Shown here in pieces: positions 18,649-27,940 of a stretch of 64,000 bases of DNA (its first letter is position 1; each line of letters opens with the position of its first letter). The notes under the pieces are model-generated. The model did not search any database. It was not told the DNA's origin and was given only the letters and a program-made list of their open reading frames with translations. A program made the position numbers and the translations under genes. This DNA comes from an uncultured Shewanella sp. (GTDB taxonomy: Bacteria; Pseudomonadota; Gammaproteobacteria; Enterobacterales; Shewanellaceae). The DNA is taken from positions 1 through 64,000 of the forward strand of contig NZ_CANMWS010000031.1 of assembly GCF_947501665.1 (NCBI RefSeq), given 5' to 3'.

Positions 18649-19683
18649 GTGAATAAGTTGGTTGTTATTTCAATTTTTCTTTTGGTGATTTTTTTCATCG
18701 TTATCTTGAGCATGATAGTCATTCCCGTTAAGCGAGAAAATCCAGTCAATGGTTTGGATTTTAATGTGTTAGATACTCCCCCCCTTGGTGATGTTGGCAG
18801 TATTGATAGTCAATATTTTGCACGTGATGGTAAGGCGTTATTTTATCGTCACGTAAAAGGGAGTCATGATCTTATTTTTGTACTGTTACATGGTTCGGGA
18901 ACTGAAGGGCGTTATTTATTGCCTTTAGCCACTCAGCTTAATCAGCAATTGCGTGCAACCGTGGTGATCCCTGATCTACGAGGACACGGCCGCTCTATGC
19001 TGTCTCACCCAGGCGACATTGATTACATCGGACAATATGAGCATGATTTAGCCGATTTACATCATCGATTGGAGAAGCAATACCCCGATGCGACGATAAT
19101 TTTAGCTGGGCATTCTTCTGGAGGGGGGCTAGCGGTTAAATATGCTGGCCATGCACTCATTCCAAAAGATGATGATGTGATGAAAGATAAAGCTCAATAC
19201 CTTCAAGCGCCTTTTGATGCCTATGTATTATTAGCGCCTTATTTAGGGCATGACGCTCCAACGGTGAGACCCAATTCAGGTGGCTGGGTACAAGTGTCTA
19301 TCAGGCGTATTATTGGCTTAAGTTTGTTGAATCAACTAGGAATAAGGCAGTTTAATCATCTGCCCATTTTATTTTTTAATCGTCCAGAAGCGGTGAATGA
19401 CTCTTTACAGCTTGATAGCTATTCCTATCGATTAAATGTGTCTTTTTCACCGACAGATTATCAAGCTCAATTGCAACACAACCTTAATCCTGTATTACTC
19501 TTAGTTGGGGAGGAGGATGAAGCCTTTTACGCTGAAAAATTTCCTGATGTCATGCAGGCTCATGCGCCACAGGCTGAGGTCTACTTATTACCCAAGGTTC
19601 AACATTTAAATTTACCTGATGCGCCAGAAGTAATAGAAAAAATAGCACATTGGTTATCAATGAATGTGTTAAGTCAGCAGTAA
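18649..19683 (+). CDS. Membrane-anchored alpha/beta hydrolase
   Basis: 344 residues beginning at GTG. Residues about 4-25 form an N-terminal signal anchor. The alpha/beta hydrolase core shows LLHGSGTEG (oxyanion region), PDLRGHGRS, the nucleophile elbow GHSSGG, an acid in VGEEDEAF and a His in VQHLNLP. This is the Ser-Asp-His lipase/esterase pattern of the serine aminopeptidase S33/monoacylglycerol lipase type. The product would face the periplasm. Substrate unknown. It precedes the MFS gene by 35 bases, suggesting co-transcription. Confidence 0.8.
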   Translation: MNKLVVISIFLLVIFFIVILSMIVIPVKRENPVNGLDFNVLDTPPLGDVGSIDSQYFARDGKALFYRHVKGSHDLIFVLLHGSGTEGRYLLPLATQLNQQLRATVVIPDLRGHGRSMLSHPGDIDYIGQYEHDLADLHHRLEKQYPDATIILAGHSSGGGLAVKYAGHALIPKDDDVMKDKAQYLQAPFDAYVLLAPYLGHDAPTVRPNSGGWVQVSIRRIIGLSLLNQLGIRQFNHLPILFFNRPEAVNDSLQLDSYSYRLNVSFSPTDYQAQLQHNLNPVLLLVGEEDEAFYAEKFPDVMQAHAPQAEVYLLPKVQHLNLPDAPEVIEKIAHWLSMNVLSQQ

Positions 19684-19718
19684 TAAGTGCGGATCAGACG
19701 GGCATTAATTGGAGTGTT

Positions 19719-20903
19719 ATGCATTCACGTGAGCAAATAAGGCTTTGGCTTTTTACAGCCATGTTATCCGCTATTGTGGCTATTACCCCTTTTTCAACAG
19801 ATCTTTATTTACCCGCAATGCTCAATATGGCGGTAGATTTTAATGTACATATTACTCTTATCCAACAATCCTTGAGTTTGTTTTTAGCCGGTTACGGGTT
19901 AGGAATGTTTATTTTTGGCCCCATGATGGATAAGTATGGCCGACGTCCTTTCGTACTTTGGGGAATATTGGGCTTTACCTTTGCCAGTGTTTTGTCTGGG
20001 TTAACGACTGACATTGAGTGGTTTTTGGGCTGGCGCTTTATTCAAGCGTTATCGGGAGCAGCGGCAACTGTCGCCATTCCAGGGTATATTAAAGAGTTAT
20101 ACGGTAAAGATACGCCTAAAGGCATGTCATACCTTAATTTAATCATGATGTTAGCACCTCTTGTTGCGCCCAGTGTTGGTAGTTTGATGATGACGTTAGG
20201 TCAGTGGAACTTGATTTTCTTTCTACTGGCAGCCTATGGGGTCATTATATTGGTTTTGGCTATTTTTTGGTTACATGTTCCTAGCGATCAGCAAAAGCAT
20301 CATCGTAGCCAATACTCTTTTATTAGTAATTATCAAAGAGTATTTTCAAAGCGAGGTGTGAAACTGGATATTTTGACCAGTTTTTTTGCCTCGTTTGCTT
20401 TCTTTTGTTATATCACCGACTCTTCTTTTGTTTTTATGCAAGTCTTTGGATTAGATAAATATACCTTTTCCATTATTTTTGCCAGTAATGTTGGCATATT
20501 AATTTTGGCCAGTTTTATTAATGGTCGTTTGCTGGGCTATTACGGGCCCACAACGTTGCTAGCGATGGGGACATTACTGGCAATATTAGCGGCATCAGGT
20601 TTGGTGGTTGTGAATATGATGGGGTTGAGTTATGGCTTTACCCTTGTCATGTTATATCCGTTTATGGGCTGTTTATGGATAATGTCTGTGAATGCGGACT
20701 CCATCATTTTAATGAAATTTAAAAAAGAAGTGGGTACAGCCTCGGCGGTAATTGGCACCCTTAAATTTGGCTCAGGTGCGTTTGCAGGGCCTTTATTGGC
20801 GATTTTTCATTCGGGTAGCGCTGTACCGTTTTCTAGTTTATTGCTTGGAGGTGTGCTTTTAGCTTGCCTAAGTCAAGGGGGGAATTATTTTTTGAAACAT
20901 TAG
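19719..20903 (+). CDS. Bcr/CflA-type MFS drug exporter
   Basis: 394-residue inner-membrane transporter with about 12 hydrophobic segments. The N-terminal TPFSTDLYLPAM block and the MFS motif GPMMDKYGRRP are typical of the Bcr/CflA multidrug efflux subfamily. The ATG at 19719 is preferred over a TTG at 19650 that would overlap the hydrolase gene, because GGAG sits upstream and the protein then starts at the usual position. It probably exports small hydrophobic compounds with proton antiport. Confidence 0.85.
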   Translation: MHSREQIRLWLFTAMLSAIVAITPFSTDLYLPAMLNMAVDFNVHITLIQQSLSLFLAGYGLGMFIFGPMMDKYGRRPFVLWGILGFTFASVLSGLTTDIEWFLGWRFIQALSGAAATVAIPGYIKELYGKDTPKGMSYLNLIMMLAPLVAPSVGSLMMTLGQWNLIFFLLAAYGVIILVLAIFWLHVPSDQQKHHRSQYSFISNYQRVFSKRGVKLDILTSFFASFAFFCYITDSSFVFMQVFGLDKYTFSIIFASNVGILILASFINGRLLGYYGPTTLLAMGTLLAILAASGLVVVNMMGLSYGFTLVMLYPFMGCLWIMSVNADSIILMKFKKEVGTASAVIGTLKFGSGAFAGPLLAIFHSGSAVPFSSLLLGGVLLACLSQGGNYFLKH

Positions 20904-20975
20904 GCATAATGGCAAATTTTTGATTATTCTCTGTTGAGGCGGCTGACTTTTATGGCAAGGTTAAAAGGAGGGAGT

Positions 20976-21731
20976 ATGAATATAAAAGTGGTGTTGGTGA
21001 AGATAATATCGCTTGTGTTTGTCATGATGTCTTTTATGGCCATTGCACAAGAGGAACCCGAATTTACCGTTATTTATCAAAACTCCACAGAAGCACCGAG
21101 TAATAATTTAGCGAGGCAACTGTTTAAAGAGGCGCAGACCACGGGCGATTTTTGGGCATCATTACGGTATTTTGTGACCCAAAAAGAGCTGAGTTATTGT
21201 GCCATTGCCAGTAGTGTGGTGGTGCTCAATTCTTTAGATATTCCAGCGCCAGCCAACCCAAATGTCTATCCTTATGAGTTGTTTGATCAGGATAATATTT
21301 TTACCGATAAAGTGTTGAAAATAATTAGCCCAACCATTGTCGGTTTTCAAGGCACGACCTTAGATGAAATGAGCCAGATTTTATCAGCTTATAATGTGAA
21401 TGTAGAGCGAGTTTATGCCAGTAATAGCCGTGTTGAAGGGTTTAGAACCGCGGCGATTGAGGCATTAAAAAGCCCCAATAAACGCTTACTCGTTAATTTT
21501 GACCGCAAGGCGTTACAACAAGAAGGTGGAGGTCATGTGTCGCCTGTGGTGGCTTATCATGAAGCGCAAGATCGCTTTTTAATATTGGATGTGGCGCGTT
21601 ATAAACTGCCTTCTTACTGGGTGAAAACTGAGCATTTATTTAAGGCTATGTCAGGGGTTGATAACCATTCGAAACGCAGCCGAGGCTATGTGATTGTGGG
21701 CAAAAAAATGAATTTTAAAAGTGAACGTTAG
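20976..21731 (+). CDS. Exported phytochelatin synthase-like cysteine peptidase
   Basis: 251 residues with an N-terminal signal peptide (hydrophobic residues 5-22). The papain-like phytochelatin synthase core is complete: Cys75 in SYCAIASS, His187 in GGGHVSP and Asp205 in LILDVARY, close in position to the triad of the Nostoc enzyme. Prokaryotic family members mainly cleave glutathione to gamma-Glu-Cys and Gly; only plant-type forms add the C-terminal metal-sensing domain, which is absent here. The signal peptide suggests periplasmic action on exported glutathione. The ATG at 20976 has an excellent AAGGAGGGAG upstream. Confidence 0.85.
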   Translation: MNIKVVLVKIISLVFVMMSFMAIAQEEPEFTVIYQNSTEAPSNNLARQLFKEAQTTGDFWASLRYFVTQKELSYCAIASSVVVLNSLDIPAPANPNVYPYELFDQDNIFTDKVLKIISPTIVGFQGTTLDEMSQILSAYNVNVERVYASNSRVEGFRTAAIEALKSPNKRLLVNFDRKALQQEGGGHVSPVVAYHEAQDRFLILDVARYKLPSYWVKTEHLFKAMSGVDNHSKRSRGYVIVGKKMNFKSER

Positions 21732-21770
21732 TGTTTATATTTTTCACCATTGAGCTTTGTCATGATTGTT

Positions 21771-21809
21771 AGGTAATAAGATCACTTTTTATGATCTTAT
21801 TACCTTTTT
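21771..21809 (+). terminator. Rho-independent terminator
   Basis: Perfect 14-bp stem (21771-21784 with 21792-21805) followed by a T-run, 39 bases after the phytochelatin synthase-like stop codon. Confidence 0.85.
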
Positions 21810-21826
21810 GAAGTTAAAGTCTGAAT

Positions 21827-22870
21827 TTAAAATAACGTGCTTAGCATTTCTTCACTATAGGCGGTTAAACTTTTTCCTTGTTTGACTTTTTCCACATAAT
21901 CCGGATTCGCAATAAAAGGTCGGCCGATTGCGATGAGATCAAACCTGTTTTGATGAATCGCTTCACTAGCAGTCTTGGCCGTATAACTGCCTACGCCCAC
22001 TAAGGTGTTTTGGTAATGGCGGCGCACATAATCTGAGGCTCGTCCTCCTAAGTAATCAAACTCCATCGCATCATCGAAAATTCCAATATGCAAAAAGGCT
22101 AAGTCACGTTTTTCTAATTGGGGTAACAGGTAATCAAATACATCGCGATCGCGACTGTCACCTGCCATATTAAAATAAGCGCCGGGGGATAATCTCAGCG
22201 CCGTGCGAGTATGGCCAATGCGAGCAATGATACTGTCCACGACTTCAAGGGCAAAACGCGACATGTTTTTTGCTGTTCCGCCATATTCATCTATTCGATG
22301 ATTGCTATCATGATGTAAAAACTGATCGATTAAGTAGCCATTAGCACCGTGAATTTCGACGCCATCAAAGCCTGCATCAATCGCATTGGCAGCGGCTTGA
22401 GAATAATCATTGATTAATTGTTGAATATCATCATGACTTGCTGCTTTTGGCGTGACATAAGTGAGTTCACGCATACGAGGTACATTGCCTTCAACTGCTA
22501 CGGCAGAGGGGGCCATAACGGCTTTTCCATCGAAAAAATGAGGGTGAGCAACACGGCCTGTATGCCAAAGTTGGGCAAATATTTTGCCACCATTTTTATG
22601 CACTGCATCGGTGACTCTTTGCCAACCTATTATTTGTTTTGGGGTAAATAAGCCAGGCGTATTAGGGTAACCTTGTCCGTCTGGACGAATAATCGTTGCT
22701 TCAGAAATAATTAATCCCGCACTTGCACGGCGTGCATAGTAATCGGCCATCTCTTGTGTGGGAACGAGTTGGTCGTCACTCATACACCGAGTCAGTGGCG
22801 CCATTAAAATACGGTTGGTGAGGTGGAGTGTATCGTTGAGGGAGAAAGGTTGAAATAAATTATCTGTCAT
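21827..22870 (-). CDS. Old Yellow Enzyme-family NADH:flavin oxidoreductase (NemA-like)
   Basis: 347-residue FMN-dependent TIM-barrel oxidoreductase. Recognisable blocks are LTNRILMAPLTR, an AQLWHTGRVAHP segment, FDGVEIHGANGYLIDQFL, and a phosphate-binding loop near IAIGRPFIANPD. The length suits the NemA/XenA-xenB type that reduces activated alkenes, nitro compounds and quinones. The ATG at 22870 gives the usual N terminus; an in-frame TTG 29 codons upstream would place the operator sequences inside the gene. It is divergent from a TetR gene and separated by tandem palindromes, the arrangement known for nemR-nemA. Confidence 0.85.
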   Translation of the reverse strand: MTDNLFQPFSLNDTLHLTNRILMAPLTRCMSDDQLVPTQEMADYYARRASAGLIISEATIIRPDGQGYPNTPGLFTPKQIIGWQRVTDAVHKNGGKIFAQLWHTGRVAHPHFFDGKAVMAPSAVAVEGNVPRMRELTYVTPKAASHDDIQQLINDYSQAAANAIDAGFDGVEIHGANGYLIDQFLHHDSNHRIDEYGGTAKNMSRFALEVVDSIIARIGHTRTALRLSPGAYFNMAGDSRDRDVFDYLLPQLEKRDLAFLHIGIFDDAMEFDYLGGRASDYVRRHYQNTLVGVGSYTAKTASEAIHQNRFDLIAIGRPFIANPDYVEKVKQGKSLTAYSEEMLSTLF

Positions 22871-22914
22871 GAGAATACTCTTTATTCCTGATAGTGACTT
22901 TGTGACTGTCTTTA

Positions 22915-22981
22915 TTGAATGCCTATTCAAGATAGGCTTATTTGAATGAACATTCAAGAACTATTTTGAACAAACACTCAA
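22915..22981. promoter_or_regulatory. Tandem TetR-type operators
   Basis: Three related dyads lie between the divergent genes: TTGAATGCCTATTCAA (22915-22930, one mismatch), TTGAATGAACATTCAA (22942-22957, perfect arms) and TTGAACAAACACTCAA (22966-22981, weaker). Spacing is 27 and 24 bases. They are the likely binding sites of the neighbouring TetR protein. Confidence 0.65.
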
Positions 22982-23052
22982 TAATTACTTTGAACAAGTT
23001 TATCAATGTGAGTACACTGGCCATATTGCCCATTAATATCGTTTTTACCGAC

Positions 23053-23634
23053 ATGCGTAATGCTGAATTTGATAGAGAAACGGTTTTACGAGCCGCCATG
23101 CTGGCTTTTATGCATAAAGGCTATGCAAAAACCAGCATGCAAGACTTGACCCAAGTGACAGGTTTGCATCCAGGGTCGTTATATTGCGCGTTCAATAATA
23201 AACGTGGCATATTATTGGCGGCGATAGCCCAGTATCAAAGTGATAAAGCCGCTGAATTTGAATCTTTTTTTTCAAATCAAAGCTCGCCAGTGACACAATT
23301 AAAAACTTACCTTGATAGCATAGTGCTTGAATGCATTAGCTGTGAGGTCAGTAAAGCTTGCTTGTTGACCAAGTCTCTGAGTGAAATGGCTGAAGAAGAT
23401 GATGAATTACAAAGGGTCATTAGCCATAACTTGACACATTGGGAAGAGGGGATAGCCAATAAATTTGCTCAAGCGATTGATACAGGTCATCTTAGCAGTA
23501 AAAGAGACGCTGAGGCACTTGCACGGTATTTTGTGATGGGCATTTATGGTTTGCGCACCTTCGCGCATACCTACCCCACATTAGATGTGCTGCAATCGCT
23601 TGCAGATCAGCTGTTTGATGATGTCACAAGGTGA
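23053..23634 (+). CDS. TetR/AcrR-family transcriptional regulator
   Basis: 193-residue regulator. Residues about 5-50 form the TetR helix-turn-helix: TVLRAAMLAFMHKGYAKTS, then MQDLTQVTGLHPGSLYCAF. The C-terminal ligand-binding domain is helical, with two Cys near C-EVSKACLL that could sense electrophiles, as in NemR. The ATG at 23053 gives the normal N terminus, but its ribosome site is weak; longer in-frame starts would run through the operators. It probably represses the divergent flavin oxidoreductase and itself. Confidence 0.8.
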   Translation: MRNAEFDRETVLRAAMLAFMHKGYAKTSMQDLTQVTGLHPGSLYCAFNNKRGILLAAIAQYQSDKAAEFESFFSNQSSPVTQLKTYLDSIVLECISCEVSKACLLTKSLSEMAEEDDELQRVISHNLTHWEEGIANKFAQAIDTGHLSSKRDAEALARYFVMGIYGLRTFAHTYPTLDVLQSLADQLFDDVTR

Positions 23635-23980
23635 AGTGTTGAGTGAAAAAACTTAGCCAAGGTCATGAAAGAGTTTGGAGATAGGAGATGATGCTTTATT
23701 TGTTTAGTTTATCAATATCGATACTGGCTACTTTTAAAAAAAATCATTAATATACCCAATATTGCTACCTAAAATTATTTTTTGAATACTTCTTATGTCT
23801 CTGCCAGTTTGAAATAAGTGAGTGGTAAAGGGATGCTTGAAAGTATGGTTAGTATTAGGCTTTACTATTTTGGCTTCTTAATATTGCTATGTAGACTGAT
23901 TTTGAATGATACTCTGGAAGGAGAAAGACAGAGTCAAGGGAATAGTATTTTAAGCCATTGACTCTGTATTTTGGTGAAGA
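23635..23980. other. Intergenic region between convergent genes
   Basis: No gene is seen in these 346 bases. The only clear structure is the hairpin listed at 23928-23967. Confidence 0.5.
23928..23967 (-). terminator. Probable terminator hairpin
   Basis: A perfect 10-bp stem ACAGAGTCAA/TTGACTCTGT with a 20-base loop lies 14 bases after the stop of the GH18-like gene. On the minus strand it is followed by a short T-rich stretch (CTTTCT). Confidence 0.5.
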
Positions 23981-26590
23981 CTAATTTAGTCCGTTATTAT
24001 AGCCGTCGATAAAATTATAAATTAATGCATCCTTTTTTTGATTGTTATCGGTAATATTTAATTCGCCACTCATGAGCCAAATCACGGCGCCTCCCAGTCC
24101 TCTTTGTGCGGAATAAGCACCATAAGATTTCGCGACATCGGCAGATGCATAAGAAATAAAGTTGTATTGGAAGTTATTATATTGGCTATGGTCTTCATTC
24201 CAAAAACTGCTCACATTTAATGCTGTGATAGCCTCATCATCAGCATTGGTACCAAATACAGGTAAGGCTGTATTTGGCATAAATGCTGATGACTGATAAG
24301 CACTGGTGGCAATATTAAAAGTGAGTTTGGAAATAGGATCATCATATATCCATTCTGTTACATTCCAAAGGGGGGTTAAAGTTGAAGTGTATTCATGACT
24401 TGTCATATTTAAATGAATATAGTTATATGAATACAGGCCGTCACAATTTTCTTCTAAATTATTTTTATTGATGGTACACCTTAAATTATCCTGATCGCCG
24501 GGCAACGTATTGGCATATTGAATGCTGTTAAACAGCCCATTATTTGATACGTTTCTTGTTACATCAGAGGCATTATCTGCTTTACCTATTCCAGTGTAAG
24601 CGCGTGCATAAGTAGGAAGGCCGATTTGTATTAGGCTTAGTTGAATATTATCCAGTTTGTTCCAGTGAGGTGCCGCACCGTCATGACCATTGATATATTG
24701 TGTGACTGCATTGACGGATAAATCATAATTGATATTATCGATAGGATCTGTATATTCATTGAATGGATTTTTTTCTTCAGAATTAGTTGGTTGAGGGAAT
24801 AAGGCAGTGTTGAAACCCGTATAATTATCGCCTTTACTGGCATCAGCAATACTGTGGTATCCATAGGTCATAAAATTGAGGTGGCTTAAACCTTGATCAA
24901 GCCAGGAATCAATAAAATTAAAACCAGATGCCTGTCCTGAGGGATCATTTCCCATGAGGTACAAGATCATATCAGGAAATGCTGGCAGGCTGATAGACAC
25001 TTTTAATCCCGTTTTATTAATTATTTCAGTAATTAAATTTCGACCATTTTGATTACTAATATTATTATTATCTTTGTTTCTTGCTAATGCCTGAAATAAT
25101 AGATTATCGGTCCAAGTATCATTGGAATAAAATTCAATGTTTAAATTAACTCCGTCTAGACCATGTAAAGCAAGGTTGGTTAATCCATTGATAAAATTTG
25201 AAATATTTTGATCGCTAATATTGGTATTATCTTCAGATACAAGGTAATACATGATGTCTTTATAATCTTCCCCTCCGATTGTTACCCATTTTTCCAGTGT
25301 GCCTGCATTATTTTGTAAGTTGATGAATGCCGAAAAAGAGCCATAGCAGACTGCATCTTCACAATTATTCCCATTAATAACGACATCATTACAGATGGAG
25401 TGACCTGACATATCACTATGGCACATTTTATCTGTCATAAAATCATCATTTGATAAGTCTGTCCATGGATCATCAAATACGGCATAGCCATTACTTGTGG
25501 GCTTTAAGAAGGCATAGGATATGGCATCAACGAGCTCTGAGAGTGCGGTAAAATGGTGATTATTGGTATAGCCGTTATGTGTGTTATTCGTTGTTTCAAT
25601 CGCTTTATCACAGGCTGGATAGCCGATATCTTCGCCGAGATTTGACGCTTTGATTTTTATGCCTGGCATGTTGTACGAGGCTTGCGGGATAAAGTTACCT
25701 GTGATGTCAAAAATGTTGGTGGTAAATTTACTCCCGCAATTTCCATCTTCTTTGGCAGCCTCTGAGGAGGCTTCTTCAACTGTCGTATTCCTGTTATTGT
25801 ATCCTGAATAGTTTGGCCAAAAAGCCAGCGTGTAAGGTTGTTTATTCGTTATGGGGTAGATGGCGTAACTCACATCGTTAATGCCATTAGGGTAATTATC
25901 TTCATTGTCACCTGACAGAGTGAAACTGAGGTGGCCCATCTGTGTTTTTGTCACTGTGCTGGTATTGACGGCAATCGTGCATTGTCTTGCTAATGCTTCT
26001 ATTATACAGGTATTACTATTGGTAAAGGTGATTAAGCCATAGCTATCAAAGACCGTTACGGTAAGGGGATAGCTTTGAAAGTCACTAGTTGTGATGGTTA
26101 ATTCAGCTGTTTGATCTGAGGCCAAATCAGAGGGGGATAACGATGCGCTGATAAGATTGGAATCAGAATGAGAAATGGTATAGTTTAATTTTTCAACATT
26201 TGAATTGTCACTGACCGTAAAGTTAATATGGCCAGTTATGTTCTCTGTTGAGCTATTTTTTTTAGCGATAACATACAAACTGCAATGATCCCGAGTCGAA
26301 TCAATAATGCATGGCGTGTCTTTTCTTGGACTAAAAAATGCCAAATTGTTTGCTGAGTCAGAAGGAGAGATAGTAATACTGGTATTGCCTACTGAAACGG
26401 CTTTAATGGTTAATAATGATTCGGTTAAGCCATCGGCACTAAATACGTTTGGGGTCAAAGAACCACTGAGTAAATAGTTGGCTTCATTGATGTCGTCTTC
26501 TGATGTTGTTTTAGCGCTATCACAACCAGATATTAACAGTATTATGATTAAAAAAAGAAAATGAATGGGTTTATTTAATGATATGAGCAT
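23981..26590 (-). CDS. GH18-like lipoprotein with altered catalytic motif
   Basis: 869-residue lipoprotein: signal sequence with lipobox ISGC (Cys23). Residues about 40-245 contain two Ig-like repeats, each with a C-x(8-9)-C loop. From about 252 onward a glycoside hydrolase 18-type barrel follows: LAFWPNYSGY, AISYAFLKPTSNG, WVTIGGEDY, the catalytic strand DGVNLNIE at 479-486, MTYGYHS and GGAVIWLMSGEL near the end. The family consensus is DGxDxDxE; here the second and third Asp are Asn, while the acid Glu486 remains. The protein may be a weak chitinase, act on another substrate, or bind only. AAGGAAA precedes the ATG. It is monocistronic. Confidence 0.75.
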   Translation of the reverse strand: MLISLNKPIHFLFLIIILLISGCDSAKTTSEDDINEANYLLSGSLTPNVFSADGLTESLLTIKAVSVGNTSITISPSDSANNLAFFSPRKDTPCIIDSTRDHCSLYVIAKKNSSTENITGHINFTVSDNSNVEKLNYTISHSDSNLISASLSPSDLASDQTAELTITTSDFQSYPLTVTVFDSYGLITFTNSNTCIIEALARQCTIAVNTSTVTKTQMGHLSFTLSGDNEDNYPNGINDVSYAIYPITNKQPYTLAFWPNYSGYNNRNTTVEEASSEAAKEDGNCGSKFTTNIFDITGNFIPQASYNMPGIKIKASNLGEDIGYPACDKAIETTNNTHNGYTNNHHFTALSELVDAISYAFLKPTSNGYAVFDDPWTDLSNDDFMTDKMCHSDMSGHSICNDVVINGNNCEDAVCYGSFSAFINLQNNAGTLEKWVTIGGEDYKDIMYYLVSEDNTNISDQNISNFINGLTNLALHGLDGVNLNIEFYSNDTWTDNLLFQALARNKDNNNISNQNGRNLITEIINKTGLKVSISLPAFPDMILYLMGNDPSGQASGFNFIDSWLDQGLSHLNFMTYGYHSIADASKGDNYTGFNTALFPQPTNSEEKNPFNEYTDPIDNINYDLSVNAVTQYINGHDGAAPHWNKLDNIQLSLIQIGLPTYARAYTGIGKADNASDVTRNVSNNGLFNSIQYANTLPGDQDNLRCTINKNNLEENCDGLYSYNYIHLNMTSHEYTSTLTPLWNVTEWIYDDPISKLTFNIATSAYQSSAFMPNTALPVFGTNADDEAITALNVSSFWNEDHSQYNNFQYNFISYASADVAKSYGAYSAQRGLGGAVIWLMSGELNITDNNQKKDALIYNFIDGYNNGLN

Positions 26591-27254
26591 TTGTTTCCTT
26601 ACCTTTTATGTTTTGATATAACGTGTTGCCTTTTTATTGCTGCGTTTTAGAAAAGCGAATGTTTAAATTAAGCGTAGAAGGTTTTATAGCCTGATCAACT
26701 CAATCCTTATTTGTATTAGAAGTTGATTACTTTTGCGAACGTCTTAAGTTCAAAAAAGGGATTAAAGTTCTTCGTGGTTCGGGGGCGCTATCAATTGTCC
26801 TTGTTACTGAAGATTATATATCGTCGGTCATGTGGCACTTTCTACTGTAACGATGACTCAAGATAGTTGGTTTTGAGCTTATCTCGGTTCTTTCCAATAA
26901 CCAAAAGAAAGGTGTGGGCTCGAAGCTGATGAATGCCACGATTGAATAGCTAAAGAATATCAACGCTGGGGGGATTGCTCGAAGACTTTAACGACTATTA
27001 TGGTTTTAAACCCTAAGAGGGCTTGATGCTTTCGAATGTACCTTTGGAATATTTTCAAGCCTTGTTACTTCTAGGGAATTGTTCTCAAGGAATCGTTGCA
27101 TACCACGACTCTTTTTCTGCCTCTGCAAAGAGCTTATAAACAAAGGTAACATCGCACTATGGGCTAGATGGGCTAGATGGGCTAGTGTGCGCCGTTAGGC
27201 CATGCCTACACAGAAAAAGCGTGCTAATGAGCATTGCATATTCCAAGTAGAAAG
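26591..27254. other. Probably decayed sequence, no intact gene
   Basis: Broken frames of fair length run on the plus strand (about 26715-26850 and 27015-27130) but are interrupted by stops. I could not match them to a known family. A 9-bp tandem repeat ATGGGCTAG occurs three times at 27159-27185. The composition is more GC-rich than the neighbouring spacers, suggesting an old coding or mobile remnant. Confidence 0.4.
27159..27185 (+). repeat. 9-bp tandem repeat, three copies
   Basis: ATGGGCTAG is repeated exactly three times in a row. It is flanked by CACTA and TAGTG, so the block lies inside a short inverted repeat. Confidence 0.8.
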
Positions 27255-27770
27255 CTAAAGCAGTTCGTGAACGATCCGCTTTAATAGGTAAGTTTCTCTT
27301 TCAATGGACATGCCTTTCTTGGGACTATTGGCGATAGTGTCTTCGTTGTGAGCAATGGCTTGATGAATATTAATCCACAGTGGTCGCATACCATTTTGAA
27401 TTTCATGGGGTTCAAATTGAGTCTCACCCAGCTCAGGGTGAACGGTGCAAACAAAGCAAAAAGACTCCATATGAATCCGGTCAAAGCCTGCTTTTTGCCA
27501 TGGTCTGAATTCTTCATAGCAACCAAACTCGCTTATGATTTCAATTTGTTTCGCGCCGGTTTCTTCTTTGAGTTCACGAAGTAAACCTGTGCGTACCTCT
27601 TCGCCTTCATCAATACCGCCGCCAGGAATACTGTAGTCGTGATACCGCTGGGTATAGAGCATTAAAATATTTTCACCATCGAGAATAATGCCTCTTGCCG
27701 CTTGGCGGTGAAAGGCATGACCTTTTTTTTGATTGAGACTAGGGTGGGTTGTGCTTCGTAGTAAACGCAT
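27255..27770 (-). CDS. Nudix hydrolase
   Basis: 171 residues. The Nudix box is complete: GGGIDEGEEVRTGLLRELKEE followed by TGA (pattern G-x5-E-x7-R-E-x-x-E-E-x-G). It is preceded by RGIILDGENILMLY. The family hydrolyses nucleoside diphosphates linked to another moiety, with Mg bound by the Glu residues of the box. No signal peptide. The ribosome site is weak. Substrate cannot be predicted. Confidence 0.85.
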   Translation of the reverse strand: MRLLRSTTHPSLNQKKGHAFHRQAARGIILDGENILMLYTQRYHDYSIPGGGIDEGEEVRTGLLRELKEETGAKQIEIISEFGCYEEFRPWQKAGFDRIHMESFCFVCTVHPELGETQFEPHEIQNGMRPLWINIHQAIAHNEDTIANSPKKGMSIERETYLLKRIVHELL

Positions 27771-27940
27771 AATGGTATGGCAAATATCTAAGGATAAAGA
27801 GGCGAGGGATTATAACTGAGATGAAAGTTGCAAGCGAATGGGCAAGTCAGCACTTCTTGGCTTGTCATTGCTTTCGTTATGAAAAGATTAATATGGCGGT
27901 GCCAATCATGGTGTTTAAAACATGATTGGCACAAGGACAG

